DNA of 64,000 bases, taken from assembly GCA_002083635.1 (NCBI GenBank), contig MSXP01000002.1:1-64000 (forward strand), in the 5' to 3' direction. The notes below the pieces were generated by a model. That model did no database searches. It saw only the letters and a program-made list of their open reading frames with translations, and was not told the DNA's origin. Position 1 is the first letter of the stretch, and the number at the start of each line of letters is the position of its first letter. Positions 54,259 to 63,800 of the stretch are shown in pieces. Both the position numbers and the translations under genes were made by a program. This DNA comes from Proteobacteria bacterium ST_bin12 (lineage in GTDB: Bacteria > Pseudomonadota > Gammaproteobacteria > Burkholderiales > Methylophilaceae).

Positions 54259-55062
54259 ATGAGCCAACAATCAACAGATTATCTTGCCGAAAAGCCATCA
54301 GCTGCAAAAAAAATTGTAGTTGCCAACTGGAAAATGCATGGCAATCTTGAACAAAATCAACTATTGTTGACAGCATATATTGCGTCTTTATCTCATCTAA
54401 AACAATCAAAAGTCGTTGTTTGCGCGCCGTATCCTTATTTGGCGCAACTGCAAAACGTGCTGCAAAACAGCAATATTAGCTGGGGCGCGCAAAATCTCGC
54501 TAAAAATGCCGAGGGTGCATTTACGGGCGAAGTAAGCGCTGCCATGCTGAAAGATTTTGGTTGCGAATACGTCATTATCGGTCATTCAGAGCGCGCGACT
54601 GCCTATTGCGAATCGGACGAAAATATCGCGCAAAAATTTTTTCAAGCAAAAAATCACGGTTTAACGCCTATTTTGTGCGTGGGTGAAACGCTAATAGAGC
54701 GCGAAGCAGGCGTGATGGAAATGGTGGTCGGCAAGCAATTAGATACCATTATTCAATTGCATGGCGCGGCTATTTTTGCCGATAGCATTATTTCCTATGA
54801 GCCGATTTGGGCGATTGGAACGGGCTTGGCAGCCACGCCAATACAAGCAAAAGCCATGCATCAGTTCATTCGAAACAAGATTGCCCATCTGGATAAAGAC
54901 GCGGCAGATAGCTTAAAAATCCTCTACGGAGGAAGCGTAAACCCGCAAAATGCGGTACAATTATTTGCTGTATCGAATATCGATGGCGGGTTGATTGGAA
55001 AATGTTCATTAGCCGCGCAAGCATTCGAAAAAATATGCCTAGCGGCAGATTTAACAAGTTAG
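54259..55062 (+). CDS. tpiA: Triosephosphate isomerase
   Basis: A 267-aa TIM-barrel enzyme. Active-site residues: Asn and Lys in VVANWKMHG, His in IIGHSERA, Glu in ISYEPIWAIGTG, and the phosphate-binding ILYGGSVNP. The 14-residue N-terminal extension (MSQQSTDYLAEKPS) is unusual compared with the common start just before KKIVVANWK, but ATG 54259 is the first available start in the frame. Family role: interconverts dihydroxyacetone phosphate and glyceraldehyde 3-phosphate. Confidence 0.96.
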   Translation: MSQQSTDYLAEKPSAAKKIVVANWKMHGNLEQNQLLLTAYIASLSHLKQSKVVVCAPYPYLAQLQNVLQNSNISWGAQNLAKNAEGAFTGEVSAAMLKDFGCEYVIIGHSERATAYCESDENIAQKFFQAKNHGLTPILCVGETLIEREAGVMEMVVGKQLDTIIQLHGAAIFADSIISYEPIWAIGTGLAATPIQAKAMHQFIRNKIAHLDKDAADSLKILYGGSVNPQNAVQLFAVSNIDGGLIGKCSLAAQAFEKICLAADLTS

Positions 55063-55141
55063 CGTCAACGGTTAGCATGCAGGTAAAGTGTCTGTTTAAC
55101 GCAAAGTACATTTAATATAAAGCATTTTTGGAATTGGTTCG

Positions 55142-55495
55142 ATGGAAAATTTAATCACAGTTATTCATGTTTTAGCAGCAGCTGGCGTAATCGGATTAGT
55201 GCTGCTGCAACACGGTAAAGGCGCTGATATGGGCGCTGCATTCGGTAGCGGCGCATCAGGCAGTTTGTTTGGCGTGAGCGGCTCATCTAATATTTTAAGT
55301 AAACTAACATCGATTTGCGTGGTGATTTTTTTCTGCACCAGTTTAACCCTCGCTTATTTAGCTAGTCACCGCGCAGGAAGCAGCAGCGTTGTTAAAATGC
55401 CTGCAAAATCGCAAGAAATAAATCTAGCGCCAAGTGCAACTAAAACGCCAGAAACAGCACCAAGCGGTAACACTGCGAAAGATATTCCAAACTAA
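55142..55495 (+). CDS. secG: Preprotein translocase subunit SecG
   Basis: A 117-aa protein with two membrane helices: VIHVLAAAGVIGLVLLQHGKG and ICVVIFFCTSLTLAYLAS, joined by the SecG loop GADMGAAFGSGASGSLFG. The C-terminal 40 residues are Pro/Thr/Ala-rich. Family role: auxiliary subunit of SecYEG that stimulates SecA-driven export. Its place between tpiA and tRNA-Leu is typical of proteobacteria. Confidence 0.95.
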   Translation: MENLITVIHVLAAAGVIGLVLLQHGKGADMGAAFGSGASGSLFGVSGSSNILSKLTSICVVIFFCTSLTLAYLASHRAGSSSVVKMPAKSQEINLAPSATKTPETAPSGNTAKDIPN

Positions 55496-55549
55496 TTTTT
55501 GGATTAGATATATTTAAGTTTGGTATTTGTCAGCTAATCGCCTAAAATT

Positions 55550-55634
55550 GCCGTCGTGGTGGAATTGGTAGACACGCTATCTTGAGGGGGTAGTGGCGAA
55601 AGTCGTGAGAGTTCGAGTCTCTCCGTCGGCACCA
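55550..55634 (+). tRNA. tRNA-Leu (GAG)
   Basis: An 85-nt tRNA with encoded CCA end. Anticodon arm CTATC-TTGAGGG-GGTAG gives anticodon GAG. A long variable arm (GGCGAAAGTC), T arm GAGAG-TTCGAGT-CTCTC and D arm with TTGGTAGAC are clear. The acceptor stem GCCGTCG/CGTCGGC has a U-U mismatch at pair 5-68. It lies between secG and nuoA, as in many betaproteobacteria. Confidence 0.95.
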
Positions 55635-55757
55635 TTTAATGTACATAATTAGATTTAAAATAAACACAAAAATTAATCTAAAAAACTAGTTAAGTTTGAT
55701 TGTTAGGCCAAAAGCAAAACAATTGAAATCTGTTGTAAACCTTGTTAGGAAGTTTCT

Positions 55758-56114
55758 GTGCTGGAAAATTACTTTCCAATCTTGTTATTTATCTTAGTTG
55801 GCCTTGCCGTTGGGCTTGGGCCACTTATCATCGGTAAAATCGTATCTCCTAGCAGGCCGGATAGCGAAAAAAACTCGCCTTATGAGTGTGGGTTTGAAGC
55901 GTTTGAAGATGCGCGCATGAAATTTGACGTGCGTTATTATTTGGTTGCCATTCTGTTTATTCTGTTTGATTTAGAAATCGCATTTTTATTCCCGTGGGCA
56001 GTTGTGTTGCAAGAAATCGGCTTGGCTGGATTTCTGGCGATGATGTTGTTTTTGTTCGTGCTGGTGGTTGGCTTTGTGTATGAGTGGATGAAAGGCGCCC
56101 TTGAGTGGGATTAA
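55758..56114 (+). CDS. nuoA: NADH-quinone oxidoreductase subunit A
   Basis: A 118-aa membrane subunit with three helices and the loop SRPDSEKNSPYECGFEAF containing the conserved Cys of the quinone-site loop. GTG start at 55758 with AGGAAG upstream. First gene of the complex I operon (nuoA to nuoI in the window, continuing to the right). Complex I couples NADH oxidation to proton pumping. Confidence 0.95.
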   Translation: MLENYFPILLFILVGLAVGLGPLIIGKIVSPSRPDSEKNSPYECGFEAFEDARMKFDVRYYLVAILFILFDLEIAFLFPWAVVLQEIGLAGFLAMMLFLFVLVVGFVYEWMKGALEWD

Positions 56115-56180
56115 AACAATGCGATTAGCGCGCTTAAATAAAATTTGCCTTAAAAAACGGGTTAAGTCCGGAGCTAAAGC

Positions 56181-56657
56181 ATGAGCTTAGAGGGCGTCTT
56201 AGAAAAAGGTTTTGTTACCACCACGCTAGATACGGTGATTAATTACACGCGTACTGGCTCGCTATGGCCAATGACTTTTGGTTTGGCTTGCTGCGCGGTA
56301 GAGATGATGCATGCAGGTGCTTCGCGTTACGATTTAGACCGTTTCGGTATTGTGTTCAGGCCAAGTCCAAGACAATCAGATGTGATGATTGTGGCGGGTA
56401 CTTTGGTGAATAAAATGGCGCCAGCATTACGCAAAGTCTATGACCAAATGGCAGAGCCGCGCTGGGTGATTTCAATGGGCAGTTGCGCGAATGGTGGTGG
56501 TTATTATCACTATTCATACGCTGTGGTGCGCGGTTGTGATCGTATTGTACCAGTGGATGTGTATGTGCCAGGTTGTCCGCCAACGGCTGAAGCTTTGCTA
56601 TACGGCATCATTCAGTTACAGAAAAAAATCAGACGTACTAATACCATAGCTAGATAA
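56181..56657 (+). CDS. nuoB: NADH-quinone oxidoreductase subunit B
   Basis: A 158-aa peripheral-arm subunit carrying cluster N2. Cysteine ligands: FGLACCAVEMM, GSCANGGG and VPGCPPTAEAL. These hold the last iron-sulfur cluster before quinone. It lies 66 bp after nuoA; a second short leader sequence precedes ATG 56181. Confidence 0.97.
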   Translation: MSLEGVLEKGFVTTTLDTVINYTRTGSLWPMTFGLACCAVEMMHAGASRYDLDRFGIVFRPSPRQSDVMIVAGTLVNKMAPALRKVYDQMAEPRWVISMGSCANGGGYYHYSYAVVRGCDRIVPVDVYVPGCPPTAEALLYGIIQLQKKIRRTNTIAR

Positions 56658-56662
56658 TTCTT

Positions 56663-57256
56663 ATGTCACTTAAACTCGATCAATTATCGGCGCAGCTTAA
56701 ACTTGCCTTAAGCGACAAAATCACGCAATTAACCATTGCGCTAGATGAAATTACCATTGAGTGCCATGCAGATAACTACATGGCTGTTTGCGCAAAACTA
56801 CGCGACCACGCCGAACTTAAATTTGAGCAGTTAATTGATTTGTGCGGTGTAGATTACAGTGAATATGCAGATGGAATTTGGGAAGGTAAGCGCTACGCAG
56901 TGGTGTTGCACCTACTGTCTGTTAGCCTAAATCAGCGCGTTCGCTTACGCGTGTTTGCGCAAGATGATGATTTTCCTGTATTGCCAACACTGGTAGATAT
57001 TTGGCCAGCAGCTAATTGGTTTGAGCGTGAAGCGTTTGATTTGTATGGATTAATGTTTGAAAACCATCCTGATTTACGCCGGTTATTAACCGACTATGGT
57101 TTTGTTGGTCATCCATTCCGCAAAGATTTCCCTATGATTGGTCATGTTGAAATGCGTTACGACCCAGAGCAGCAGCGTGTGATTTATCAGCCTGTTTCAA
57201 TTGAGCTGCGTAACAATGTGCCGCGCATCATTCGCGATGATGGAGCGCATCAATAA
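56663..57256 (+). CDS. nuoC: NADH-quinone oxidoreductase subunit C
   Basis: A 197-aa 30-kDa subunit with WFEREAFDLYGLMFENHPDLRRLLTDYGF, continuing HPFRKDFPM, the family signature (about residues 114-153). Separate from nuoD here, unlike the fused NuoCD of E. coli. Its last base overlaps the nuoD start. Confidence 0.97.
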   Translation: MSLKLDQLSAQLKLALSDKITQLTIALDEITIECHADNYMAVCAKLRDHAELKFEQLIDLCGVDYSEYADGIWEGKRYAVVLHLLSVSLNQRVRLRVFAQDDDFPVLPTLVDIWPAANWFEREAFDLYGLMFENHPDLRRLLTDYGFVGHPFRKDFPMIGHVEMRYDPEQQRVIYQPVSIELRNNVPRIIRDDGAHQ

Positions 57257-58509
57257 TGGCTGAAATTAGAAATTACACCATGAACTTCGGCCCGCAGCAT
57301 CCTGCGGCACACGGCGTATTGCGCTTGGTTCTAGAGTTGGATGGCGAAGTCATTCAACGCGCCGATCCGCATATTGGTCTATTGCATCGTGCCACTGAAA
57401 AATTAGCTGAAAATCGCACTTATTTACAGTCAATTCCCTACATGGATAGGCTGGATTACGTATCCATGATGGCTAATGAGCACGCCTACGTGATGGCGAT
57501 TGAAAAGATGATGGGTATTGATGTGCCGATTCGCGCACAATATATCCGTGTCATGTTCGACGAGATTACCCGCGTTTTAAATCATTTGTTGTGGCTAGGC
57601 GCGCATGCGTTAGACGTTGGCGCGATGACGGTATTTTTGTATGCTTTCCGTGAGCGTGAAGACCTGTTCGATTGCTATGAAGCGGTTTCTGGCGCACGTA
57701 TGCATGCCGCGTATTACCGTCCAGGTGGTGTATATCGCGATTTACCTAATCAAATGCCGCAGCATGAAACAACCAAATTCCGCAGCGCAAAACAAATTAG
57801 TAAGCTAAATGACAACCGTCAAGGTTCATTTTTAGATTTCATTGAAGACTTTACTAATCGCTTCCCCACTTATATCGATGAATACGAAACGCTATTAACC
57901 GATAACCGTATCTGGAAGCAGCGCACCGTTGGTGTAGGTGTAGTGTCACCTGAGCGTGCTTTAGCGCTGGGCTTTACTGGCCCAATGTTGCGCGGTTCTG
58001 GTATTGAGTGGGATTTGCGTAAAAAGCAGCCCTATGAAGTGTATGCCAATTTAGACTTTGACATTCCAGTTGGTGTGAATGGTGATTGTTACGATCGCTA
58101 CTTGGTGCGCATGGAAGAATTCAGGCAATCCAATAATATTATTAAGCAATGTATTAATTGGTTGCGCGCTAACCCAGGCCCAGTGATTACTACCGATAAT
58201 AAAGTAGCGCCGCCAGACCGTGAAGGCATGAAAACCAATATGGAAGACATGATTCACCACTTTAAATTGTTTACTGAAGGCTTTCATGTGCCAGCGGGTG
58301 AGGCCTACGCGGCGGTAGAGCATCCAAAAGGTGAGTTTGGTATTTACATGGTGTCTGATGGTGCCAATAAACCGTATCGTTTAAAGATTCGCGCACCTGG
58401 TTACCCGCATCTTGCGGCATTAGATGAAATGACTAAAGGCCATATGATTGCCGATTTGGTAGCCATAATCGGCACACAAGATATTGTATTTGGCGAAATT
58501 GATAGGTAG
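57256..58509 (+). CDS. nuoD: NADH-quinone oxidoreductase subunit D
   Basis: A 417-aa 49-kDa subunit: NFGPQHPAAHGVLRLVLEL at the N-terminus (quinone-site His and Tyr region), GLLHRATEK and the C-terminal DIVFGEIDR. Derived from the large subunit of NiFe hydrogenases; forms the quinone pocket with NuoB. Confidence 0.97.
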   Translation: MAEIRNYTMNFGPQHPAAHGVLRLVLELDGEVIQRADPHIGLLHRATEKLAENRTYLQSIPYMDRLDYVSMMANEHAYVMAIEKMMGIDVPIRAQYIRVMFDEITRVLNHLLWLGAHALDVGAMTVFLYAFREREDLFDCYEAVSGARMHAAYYRPGGVYRDLPNQMPQHETTKFRSAKQISKLNDNRQGSFLDFIEDFTNRFPTYIDEYETLLTDNRIWKQRTVGVGVVSPERALALGFTGPMLRGSGIEWDLRKKQPYEVYANLDFDIPVGVNGDCYDRYLVRMEEFRQSNNIIKQCINWLRANPGPVITTDNKVAPPDREGMKTNMEDMIHHFKLFTEGFHVPAGEAYAAVEHPKGEFGIYMVSDGANKPYRLKIRAPGYPHLAALDEMTKGHMIADLVAIIGTQDIVFGEIDR

Positions 58510-58511
58510 TT

Positions 58512-58985
58512 ATGCTTAGTACTGAATCCATAGCAAAAATAGATTACGAACTCACCAAATATCCCGCCGATAAACGGCAGGCGGCAGTGATGAGTGCGTT
58601 GCGTATTGTGCAAACAGAGCGTGGCTGGCTTTCAAAAGAAAGCATTACAGAAGTGGCTGAGTATTTGCGCATCCCTGAAATCGCGGCGATGGAAGTGGCG
58701 ACTTTTTATAATATGTATGACTTGCAGCCAGTTGGAAAATACAAAATCAGTATTTGCACCAATATTTCTTGCATGTTGCGCGATTCTGATTCAATCGTGA
58801 ATCACTTGCAAACTAAGCTGGGCGTTGGCTTTAATGAAGTGACGCCAGATGGAAAATTTTGTTTAAAAGAGGGCGAGTGCATGGGTGCTTGTGGCGGTGC
58901 TCCTCTGTTTATTGTAAATAATCACATCATGCATGAGTTTTTAACTGTTGATAAAGTAGATGCTATTTTAGAAGCTTTGGAGTAA
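58512..58985 (+). CDS. nuoE: NADH-quinone oxidoreductase subunit E
   Basis: A 157-aa 24-kDa subunit with the 2Fe-2S cysteines in ICTNISCMLRDS and GECMGACGGAP (four ligands). It starts 2 bp after the nuoD stop. Works with NuoF and NuoG in the NADH-oxidising module. Confidence 0.97.
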   Translation: MLSTESIAKIDYELTKYPADKRQAAVMSALRIVQTERGWLSKESITEVAEYLRIPEIAAMEVATFYNMYDLQPVGKYKISICTNISCMLRDSDSIVNHLQTKLGVGFNEVTPDGKFCLKEGECMGACGGAPLFIVNNHIMHEFLTVDKVDAILEALE

Positions 58986-58987
58986 TC

Positions 58988-60304
58988 ATGGGAACGTTAA
59001 CAGAAGATGTTGTGATGACTGATTTAAGCAAGCAAACCTTGCTTACTTTACGCTCGTTAACTGAAAAAAATCCAGCCTCATTAGAAACCTATATCAAGCT
59101 GGGCGGTTATGCGCAGCTTAAAAGAATCGTCACCGAAAAAGTAAAAGCCACCGATATTATTGCGCAAATCAAAACCTCTAATTTACGCGGCCGTGGCGGC
59201 GCGGGTTTTCCTACTGGTCTTAAATGGAGTTTTATGCCGCGTTATTACGATGGCACAAAGTATCTGGTTTGCAATAGCGATGAGGGCGAGCCAGGCACAT
59301 TTAAAGACCGCGATATTATTCGCTACAACCCACATCAATTGATTGAAGGTATGGCGATAGCCGCTTATACATTAGGCGCGCGCGTTGGATATAACTATAT
59401 TCACGGCGAAATTTGGCAAGACTACGATATCTTTGAAGCTGCGTTGCATGAAGCAAAAGCCGCTGGCTACTTGGGTGAAAACTTATTCGGTAGCAATTTT
59501 AGTTTTGATTTGTATGCGGTGCATGGCTATGGCGCTTATATTTGTGGTGAAGAAACAGCATTAATTGAGTCTATTGAAGGCAAAAAAGGCCAGCCACGCT
59601 TTAAGCCACCATTTCCTGCTAGTTATGGCGTTTTTGGTAAGCCAACCAATGTGAATAATACTGAAAGCTATGCTAGCATTCCGTGGATTCTGCAGCATGG
59701 TGGCCAAGCATTTGCCGATTTGGGCGTGCCTAATTCTGGCGGTACCAAGTTATTCTCGGTATCTGGCCATGTAGAAAAACCAGGCAATTACGAAGTGAAC
59801 ATGGGTATGCCATTTGCTGAACTATTAGAATTGGCAGGCGGCATTTGGAAAGGCCGCAAATTAAAAGCGGTGATTCCTGGTGGGCCGTCTACGGCAGTAA
59901 TGACAGCTGAAATGATTCAAAACGCCACCATGGATTATGACGGTTTAAGCAAGGCAGGTTCAAGCTTAGGCGCGGGTTCTATGATTGTGATGGATGACAC
60001 GACTTGCATGGTTAAAACATTAAAGCGCTTAAGCTATTTCTTTTATGAAGAAAGCTGTGGTCAGTGCACACCTTGCCGCGAAGGTACGGGCTGGGTGTAT
60101 CGCGTGATTTCGCGCATTGTGGATGGCAAAGGCAAAATGGAAGATTTAGATTTGCTAACGGATGTTAGTAATAATATTTCAGGCCGCACAATTTGTGCTT
60201 TGGGCGATGCGGCGGCAACGCCAGTATTAAGCTTTATTAAGCATTTCAGGCCAGAGTTTGAGTATTATATTCAGCATGGTAAGTCGATGATTGACGGTAA
60301 ATAG
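58988..60304 (+). CDS. nuoF: NADH-quinone oxidoreductase subunit F
   Basis: A 438-aa flavin subunit with the NADH/FMN-binding GRGGAGFPTGLKW, GEEPTA-type YICGEETALIESIEGK and the 4Fe-4S motif ESCGQCTPCREGTGW. Start at ATG 58988, which has GGAG 5 nt before; a later ATG (59015) has none. The nuoE-nuoF spacing is 2 bp. Confidence 0.97.
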   Translation: MGTLTEDVVMTDLSKQTLLTLRSLTEKNPASLETYIKLGGYAQLKRIVTEKVKATDIIAQIKTSNLRGRGGAGFPTGLKWSFMPRYYDGTKYLVCNSDEGEPGTFKDRDIIRYNPHQLIEGMAIAAYTLGARVGYNYIHGEIWQDYDIFEAALHEAKAAGYLGENLFGSNFSFDLYAVHGYGAYICGEETALIESIEGKKGQPRFKPPFPASYGVFGKPTNVNNTESYASIPWILQHGGQAFADLGVPNSGGTKLFSVSGHVEKPGNYEVNMGMPFAELLELAGGIWKGRKLKAVIPGGPSTAVMTAEMIQNATMDYDGLSKAGSSLGAGSMIVMDDTTCMVKTLKRLSYFFYEESCGQCTPCREGTGWVYRVISRIVDGKGKMEDLDLLTDVSNNISGRTICALGDAAATPVLSFIKHFRPEFEYYIQHGKSMIDGK

Positions 60305-60307
60305 CAT

Positions 60308-62752
60308 ATGTTAAATATTGAAATAGACGGCAAACCATTAGAAGTCGAACACGGCAGCACCATTATTGATGCGGCTGATAAAGTCGGCATTGAGATTCCA
60401 CGTTTTTGCTACCATAAAAAATTGTCGGTGGCGGCTAACTGCCGTATGTGTTTGGTACAGGTTGAGAAGTTTAACAAGCCTTTACCCGCATGCGCTACGC
60501 CTGTAGCCGATGGCATGAAGATTTTCACGCGCAGCAAATCAGCGGTTGAAGCACAAAAAAGTGTGATGGAATTTTTGCTGATTAACCACCCATTAGATTG
60601 CCCAATCTGCGATCAAGGTGGTGAGTGCGATTTGCAGGACATTGCCGTGGCTTATGGCGCCAGCGGCTCACGCTACACAGAAGAAAAGCGTGTTGTTTTA
60701 AATAAAAATATCGGTCCTTTAATTAGTACTGATATGACGCGTTGCATTCAATGTACACGCTGTGTACGCTTCTTAAAAGAAGTAGGCGGCATGCAAGAGC
60801 TGGGCCTAGTTGGTCGCGGCGAGCATGCCGAAATTACCGCTTATGTCGATAAATCGGTTAATTCTGAATTAAGTGGAAATATTATTGATTTATGCCCTGT
60901 AGGCGCACTTACCAATAAACCATTCCGTTACTCTGCACGCAGTTGGGAGCTGACACGTCGCCCCAGTATTGCGCCGCATGATGGTTTGGGTTCGCATATT
61001 GAAGTGCATGTAAAAGACAATAAAGTGATGCGTGTATTACCGCGCGAAAAAGAAAGCATTAACGAATGCTGGCTGTCCGACCGCGATAGATATTCTTACG
61101 TTGGTTTAAATAGCCCAGACCGCTTAAAAGTGCCGATGATTAAGCATAATGGTGCATGGGTAGAAACCGATTGGAAAACAGCTTTAGAGTTTGCCGCTGG
61201 TCAGATTAAAGATATTACCAATCAGCATGGCGCTGACTCTCTTGGTGTGCTGGTTTCACCAAACAGCACGATGGAAGAAGGCTATTTAATCAAGCAGTTA
61301 GCTAATGGCTTAGGCTGTGGTAATGTGGATTATCGCCTACGTCAAACCGATTTTAGATTGGATGGCAAACGCGTTGGAACGCCTTGGATGGGTTGTAATA
61401 TTCAAGAAATTGAAGAGCTAGACCGTATTTTGATTATCGGCTCTAACTTGCGCAATGAGCATCCATTATTGGCGCAACGTTTCCGCAAAGCGGTTGCCAA
61501 TGGTGCGGAATTATCCATCGTTAGTCCGCTAGATAATGATCCACTGATGAAGATTGCACACAAAGTGATTGTGCGCCCGAATGATATGGTGAATGTGCTG
61601 GGCCAAATCTTAAAAGCTATGTCTGGCTTGCAACGTTTGTCTTTATGTTTACCGCCATCTCTTAACGAATTACTAGAAACCATTAAAGTACGTCCAAATA
61701 CGCAAGCCATGGCTGAAAGCTTAGCTGGTTTGGCAGGCTTAAACGGTACGGTGGATTTGGTTGCGCCAAAAGTCGGTATTTTCTTAGGCAATATGGGTTT
61801 AAGTGACCCACGCTTTACCGAAATGTATAGCATGATGGAAGCCATTGGCGGTATTTGTGGCGCCAAAGGTGGCATATTGCCAGCGGCTGCCAATAGCACA
61901 GGTATGCACTTGATGGGTGTAATGCCAAATGCAACAGGCATGCATGCGCGCGCTATGTTAGAAGTGCCACGCAAAGCGTATTTGTTATTGAATGTTGAGC
62001 CAGAATTAGATTTTCAGCATGCTGCTTTAGCAAAAGCCGCTATGGCCCAAGCCGAATGCGTTGTGGCGTTAACTGCGTTTAAATCAGAGGCACTAGAAAA
62101 TGCCGATGTATTGTTACCAATTGCGCCGTTTACCGAAACATCGGGCACGTTTATGAGCATGGAAGGGCGCGTACAAAGCTTTGCCGCCGTTGCTAAACCG
62201 CTTGGTGAATGCCGTCCCGCTTGGAAAGTGTTGCGTGTTTTGGCGAATACCTTAGGTTTAGAAGGTTTTGATTTTGACAGTAGCGAAGCCGTTAAAAATG
62301 CTATATTTAAAGGTGAAAAACCTTCAACAGTAGTATGGCGTAGCCTTAATAACAACTTAAAAGAGTTGGTTGAGATTGAAGTCAATATTAAGTCGGCTGG
62401 TTTGCAACGTATTGGCGAAGTGCCGCAATATGAATCCGATCCAATCGTGCGTCGCTCAACACCGCTACAAAAAACCAAGTACAACATTCGGCCCATGGCA
62501 CGTATGCGTGCTGAACAAATAGCGCAATTAGGTTTGGTTGATGGTGATGTAGTGCTGGCCAGCCAAGATAAAGGCAGCGCTGTGTTACAAGTCAAATTGG
62601 ATAATCATGTAGCAATGGGATGTGTGCGGGTAGCAGCATCGCATGAATTAACCACTGGTTTGGGTGATTTGATGGGTGACATTACGATTGAAAAAACCAG
62701 TAAAGAGCTTTACAAACCTTATGAAACAACCATGATGAAAGTGGTTGCATAA
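60308..62752 (+). CDS. nuoG: NADH-quinone oxidoreductase subunit G
   Basis: An 814-aa subunit. N-terminal 2Fe-2S (IPRFCYHKKLSVAANCRMC), the His/Cys ligands in HPLDCPICDQGGECDLQD, 4Fe-4S CIQCTRCVRF, then a molybdopterin-oxidoreductase-like domain with no evident cofactor role. The long C-terminal domain is typical of betaproteobacteria. The stop overlaps the nuoH ATG. Confidence 0.96.
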   Translation: MLNIEIDGKPLEVEHGSTIIDAADKVGIEIPRFCYHKKLSVAANCRMCLVQVEKFNKPLPACATPVADGMKIFTRSKSAVEAQKSVMEFLLINHPLDCPICDQGGECDLQDIAVAYGASGSRYTEEKRVVLNKNIGPLISTDMTRCIQCTRCVRFLKEVGGMQELGLVGRGEHAEITAYVDKSVNSELSGNIIDLCPVGALTNKPFRYSARSWELTRRPSIAPHDGLGSHIEVHVKDNKVMRVLPREKESINECWLSDRDRYSYVGLNSPDRLKVPMIKHNGAWVETDWKTALEFAAGQIKDITNQHGADSLGVLVSPNSTMEEGYLIKQLANGLGCGNVDYRLRQTDFRLDGKRVGTPWMGCNIQEIEELDRILIIGSNLRNEHPLLAQRFRKAVANGAELSIVSPLDNDPLMKIAHKVIVRPNDMVNVLGQILKAMSGLQRLSLCLPPSLNELLETIKVRPNTQAMAESLAGLAGLNGTVDLVAPKVGIFLGNMGLSDPRFTEMYSMMEAIGGICGAKGGILPAAANSTGMHLMGVMPNATGMHARAMLEVPRKAYLLLNVEPELDFQHAALAKAAMAQAECVVALTAFKSEALENADVLLPIAPFTETSGTFMSMEGRVQSFAAVAKPLGECRPAWKVLRVLANTLGLEGFDFDSSEAVKNAIFKGEKPSTVVWRSLNNNLKELVEIEVNIKSAGLQRIGEVPQYESDPIVRRSTPLQKTKYNIRPMARMRAEQIAQLGLVDGDVVLASQDKGSAVLQVKLDNHVAMGCVRVAASHELTTGLGDLMGDITIEKTSKELYKPYETTMMKVVA

Positions 62753-63780
62753 TGGAATTTTTGGCTAACATATTTGGCGGATATTGGGATGCGGTGCATC
62801 TTACTGGCTGGGCATTAATCAAAATCGTCGCCATCGTATTGCCGTTGATGATAGCGGTGGCTTATTTGACTTGGGCAGAGCGTAAAGTGATTGGCTACAT
62901 GCAAGTGCGCGTAGGCCCTAATCGTGTAGGTTATTTTGGTTTGCTACAACCGTTTGCCGATGCGATTAAGCTGATATTCAAAGAAATTGTGGTGCCAACA
63001 GCCTCAAATAAAGCACTATTTTTTATTGGGCCAGTATTAGCCATTGCACCAGCCTTTGCCGCTTGGGCAGTCATCCCATTTGATGCCACATTGGTTTTGG
63101 CGAATCTTGATGCGGGGCTGTTGTATATTTTAGCCATGACCTCTGTAGCGGTTTACGGTGTGATTATCGCAGGTTGGGCGTCTAACTCTAAATACGCATT
63201 TTTAGGCAGCTTGCGCTCTGCAGCACAAATCGTGTCTTACGAAATTGCGATGGGTTTTGCCTTGGTAGGCGTATTAATGTGCGCCAACTCATTAAATCTA
63301 GGCAAAATTGTGATGGGTCAAGCAGGCGGTTTCTGGCACTGGTATTTCATCCCTTTATTCCCTTTATTTGTGGTGTATTTTATTAGTGCGGTGGCAGAGA
63401 CTAATCGTGCGCCGTTTGACGTAGCTGAGGGTGAATCGGAAATTGTTGCGGGTTTCCATGTGGAATATTCTGGCCCTGGCTTTATGGTGTTTTTCTTGGC
63501 GGAATATGCCAATATTTGGCTGGTTTGCGCGTTAGCTGCCACCATGTTTTTAGGAGGTTGGTTGTCACCGGTACCATTTTTACCCGATAGCATTTTGTGG
63601 TTTTTAGCCAAAATGTGTTTCTTGGTATTCTTCTTTTTATGGTTTAGGGCAACATTCCCGCGCTACCGTTACGACCAAATCATGCGCTTGGGTTGGAAAA
63701 TATTTATTCCAATTACTTTGGTGTGGATTATATTTGTGGGTGCGATGATGCAAACCAACCTGGCTTATCTGTTTCATTAG
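62752..63780 (+). CDS. nuoH: NADH-quinone oxidoreductase subunit H
   Basis: A 342-aa membrane subunit with about eight helices and conserved AERKVIGYMQVRVGPNRVG, AETNRAPFDVAEGESEIVAG and the FRATFPRYRYDQIMRLGWK segment near the C-terminus. It joins the peripheral and membrane arms near the quinone site. Start overlaps the nuoG stop. Confidence 0.97.
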   Translation: MEFLANIFGGYWDAVHLTGWALIKIVAIVLPLMIAVAYLTWAERKVIGYMQVRVGPNRVGYFGLLQPFADAIKLIFKEIVVPTASNKALFFIGPVLAIAPAFAAWAVIPFDATLVLANLDAGLLYILAMTSVAVYGVIIAGWASNSKYAFLGSLRSAAQIVSYEIAMGFALVGVLMCANSLNLGKIVMGQAGGFWHWYFIPLFPLFVVYFISAVAETNRAPFDVAEGESEIVAGFHVEYSGPGFMVFFLAEYANIWLVCALAATMFLGGWLSPVPFLPDSILWFLAKMCFLVFFFLWFRATFPRYRYDQIMRLGWKIFIPITLVWIIFVGAMMQTNLAYLFH

Positions 63781-63800
63781 GGCTTACTTGTTAAATTAAT

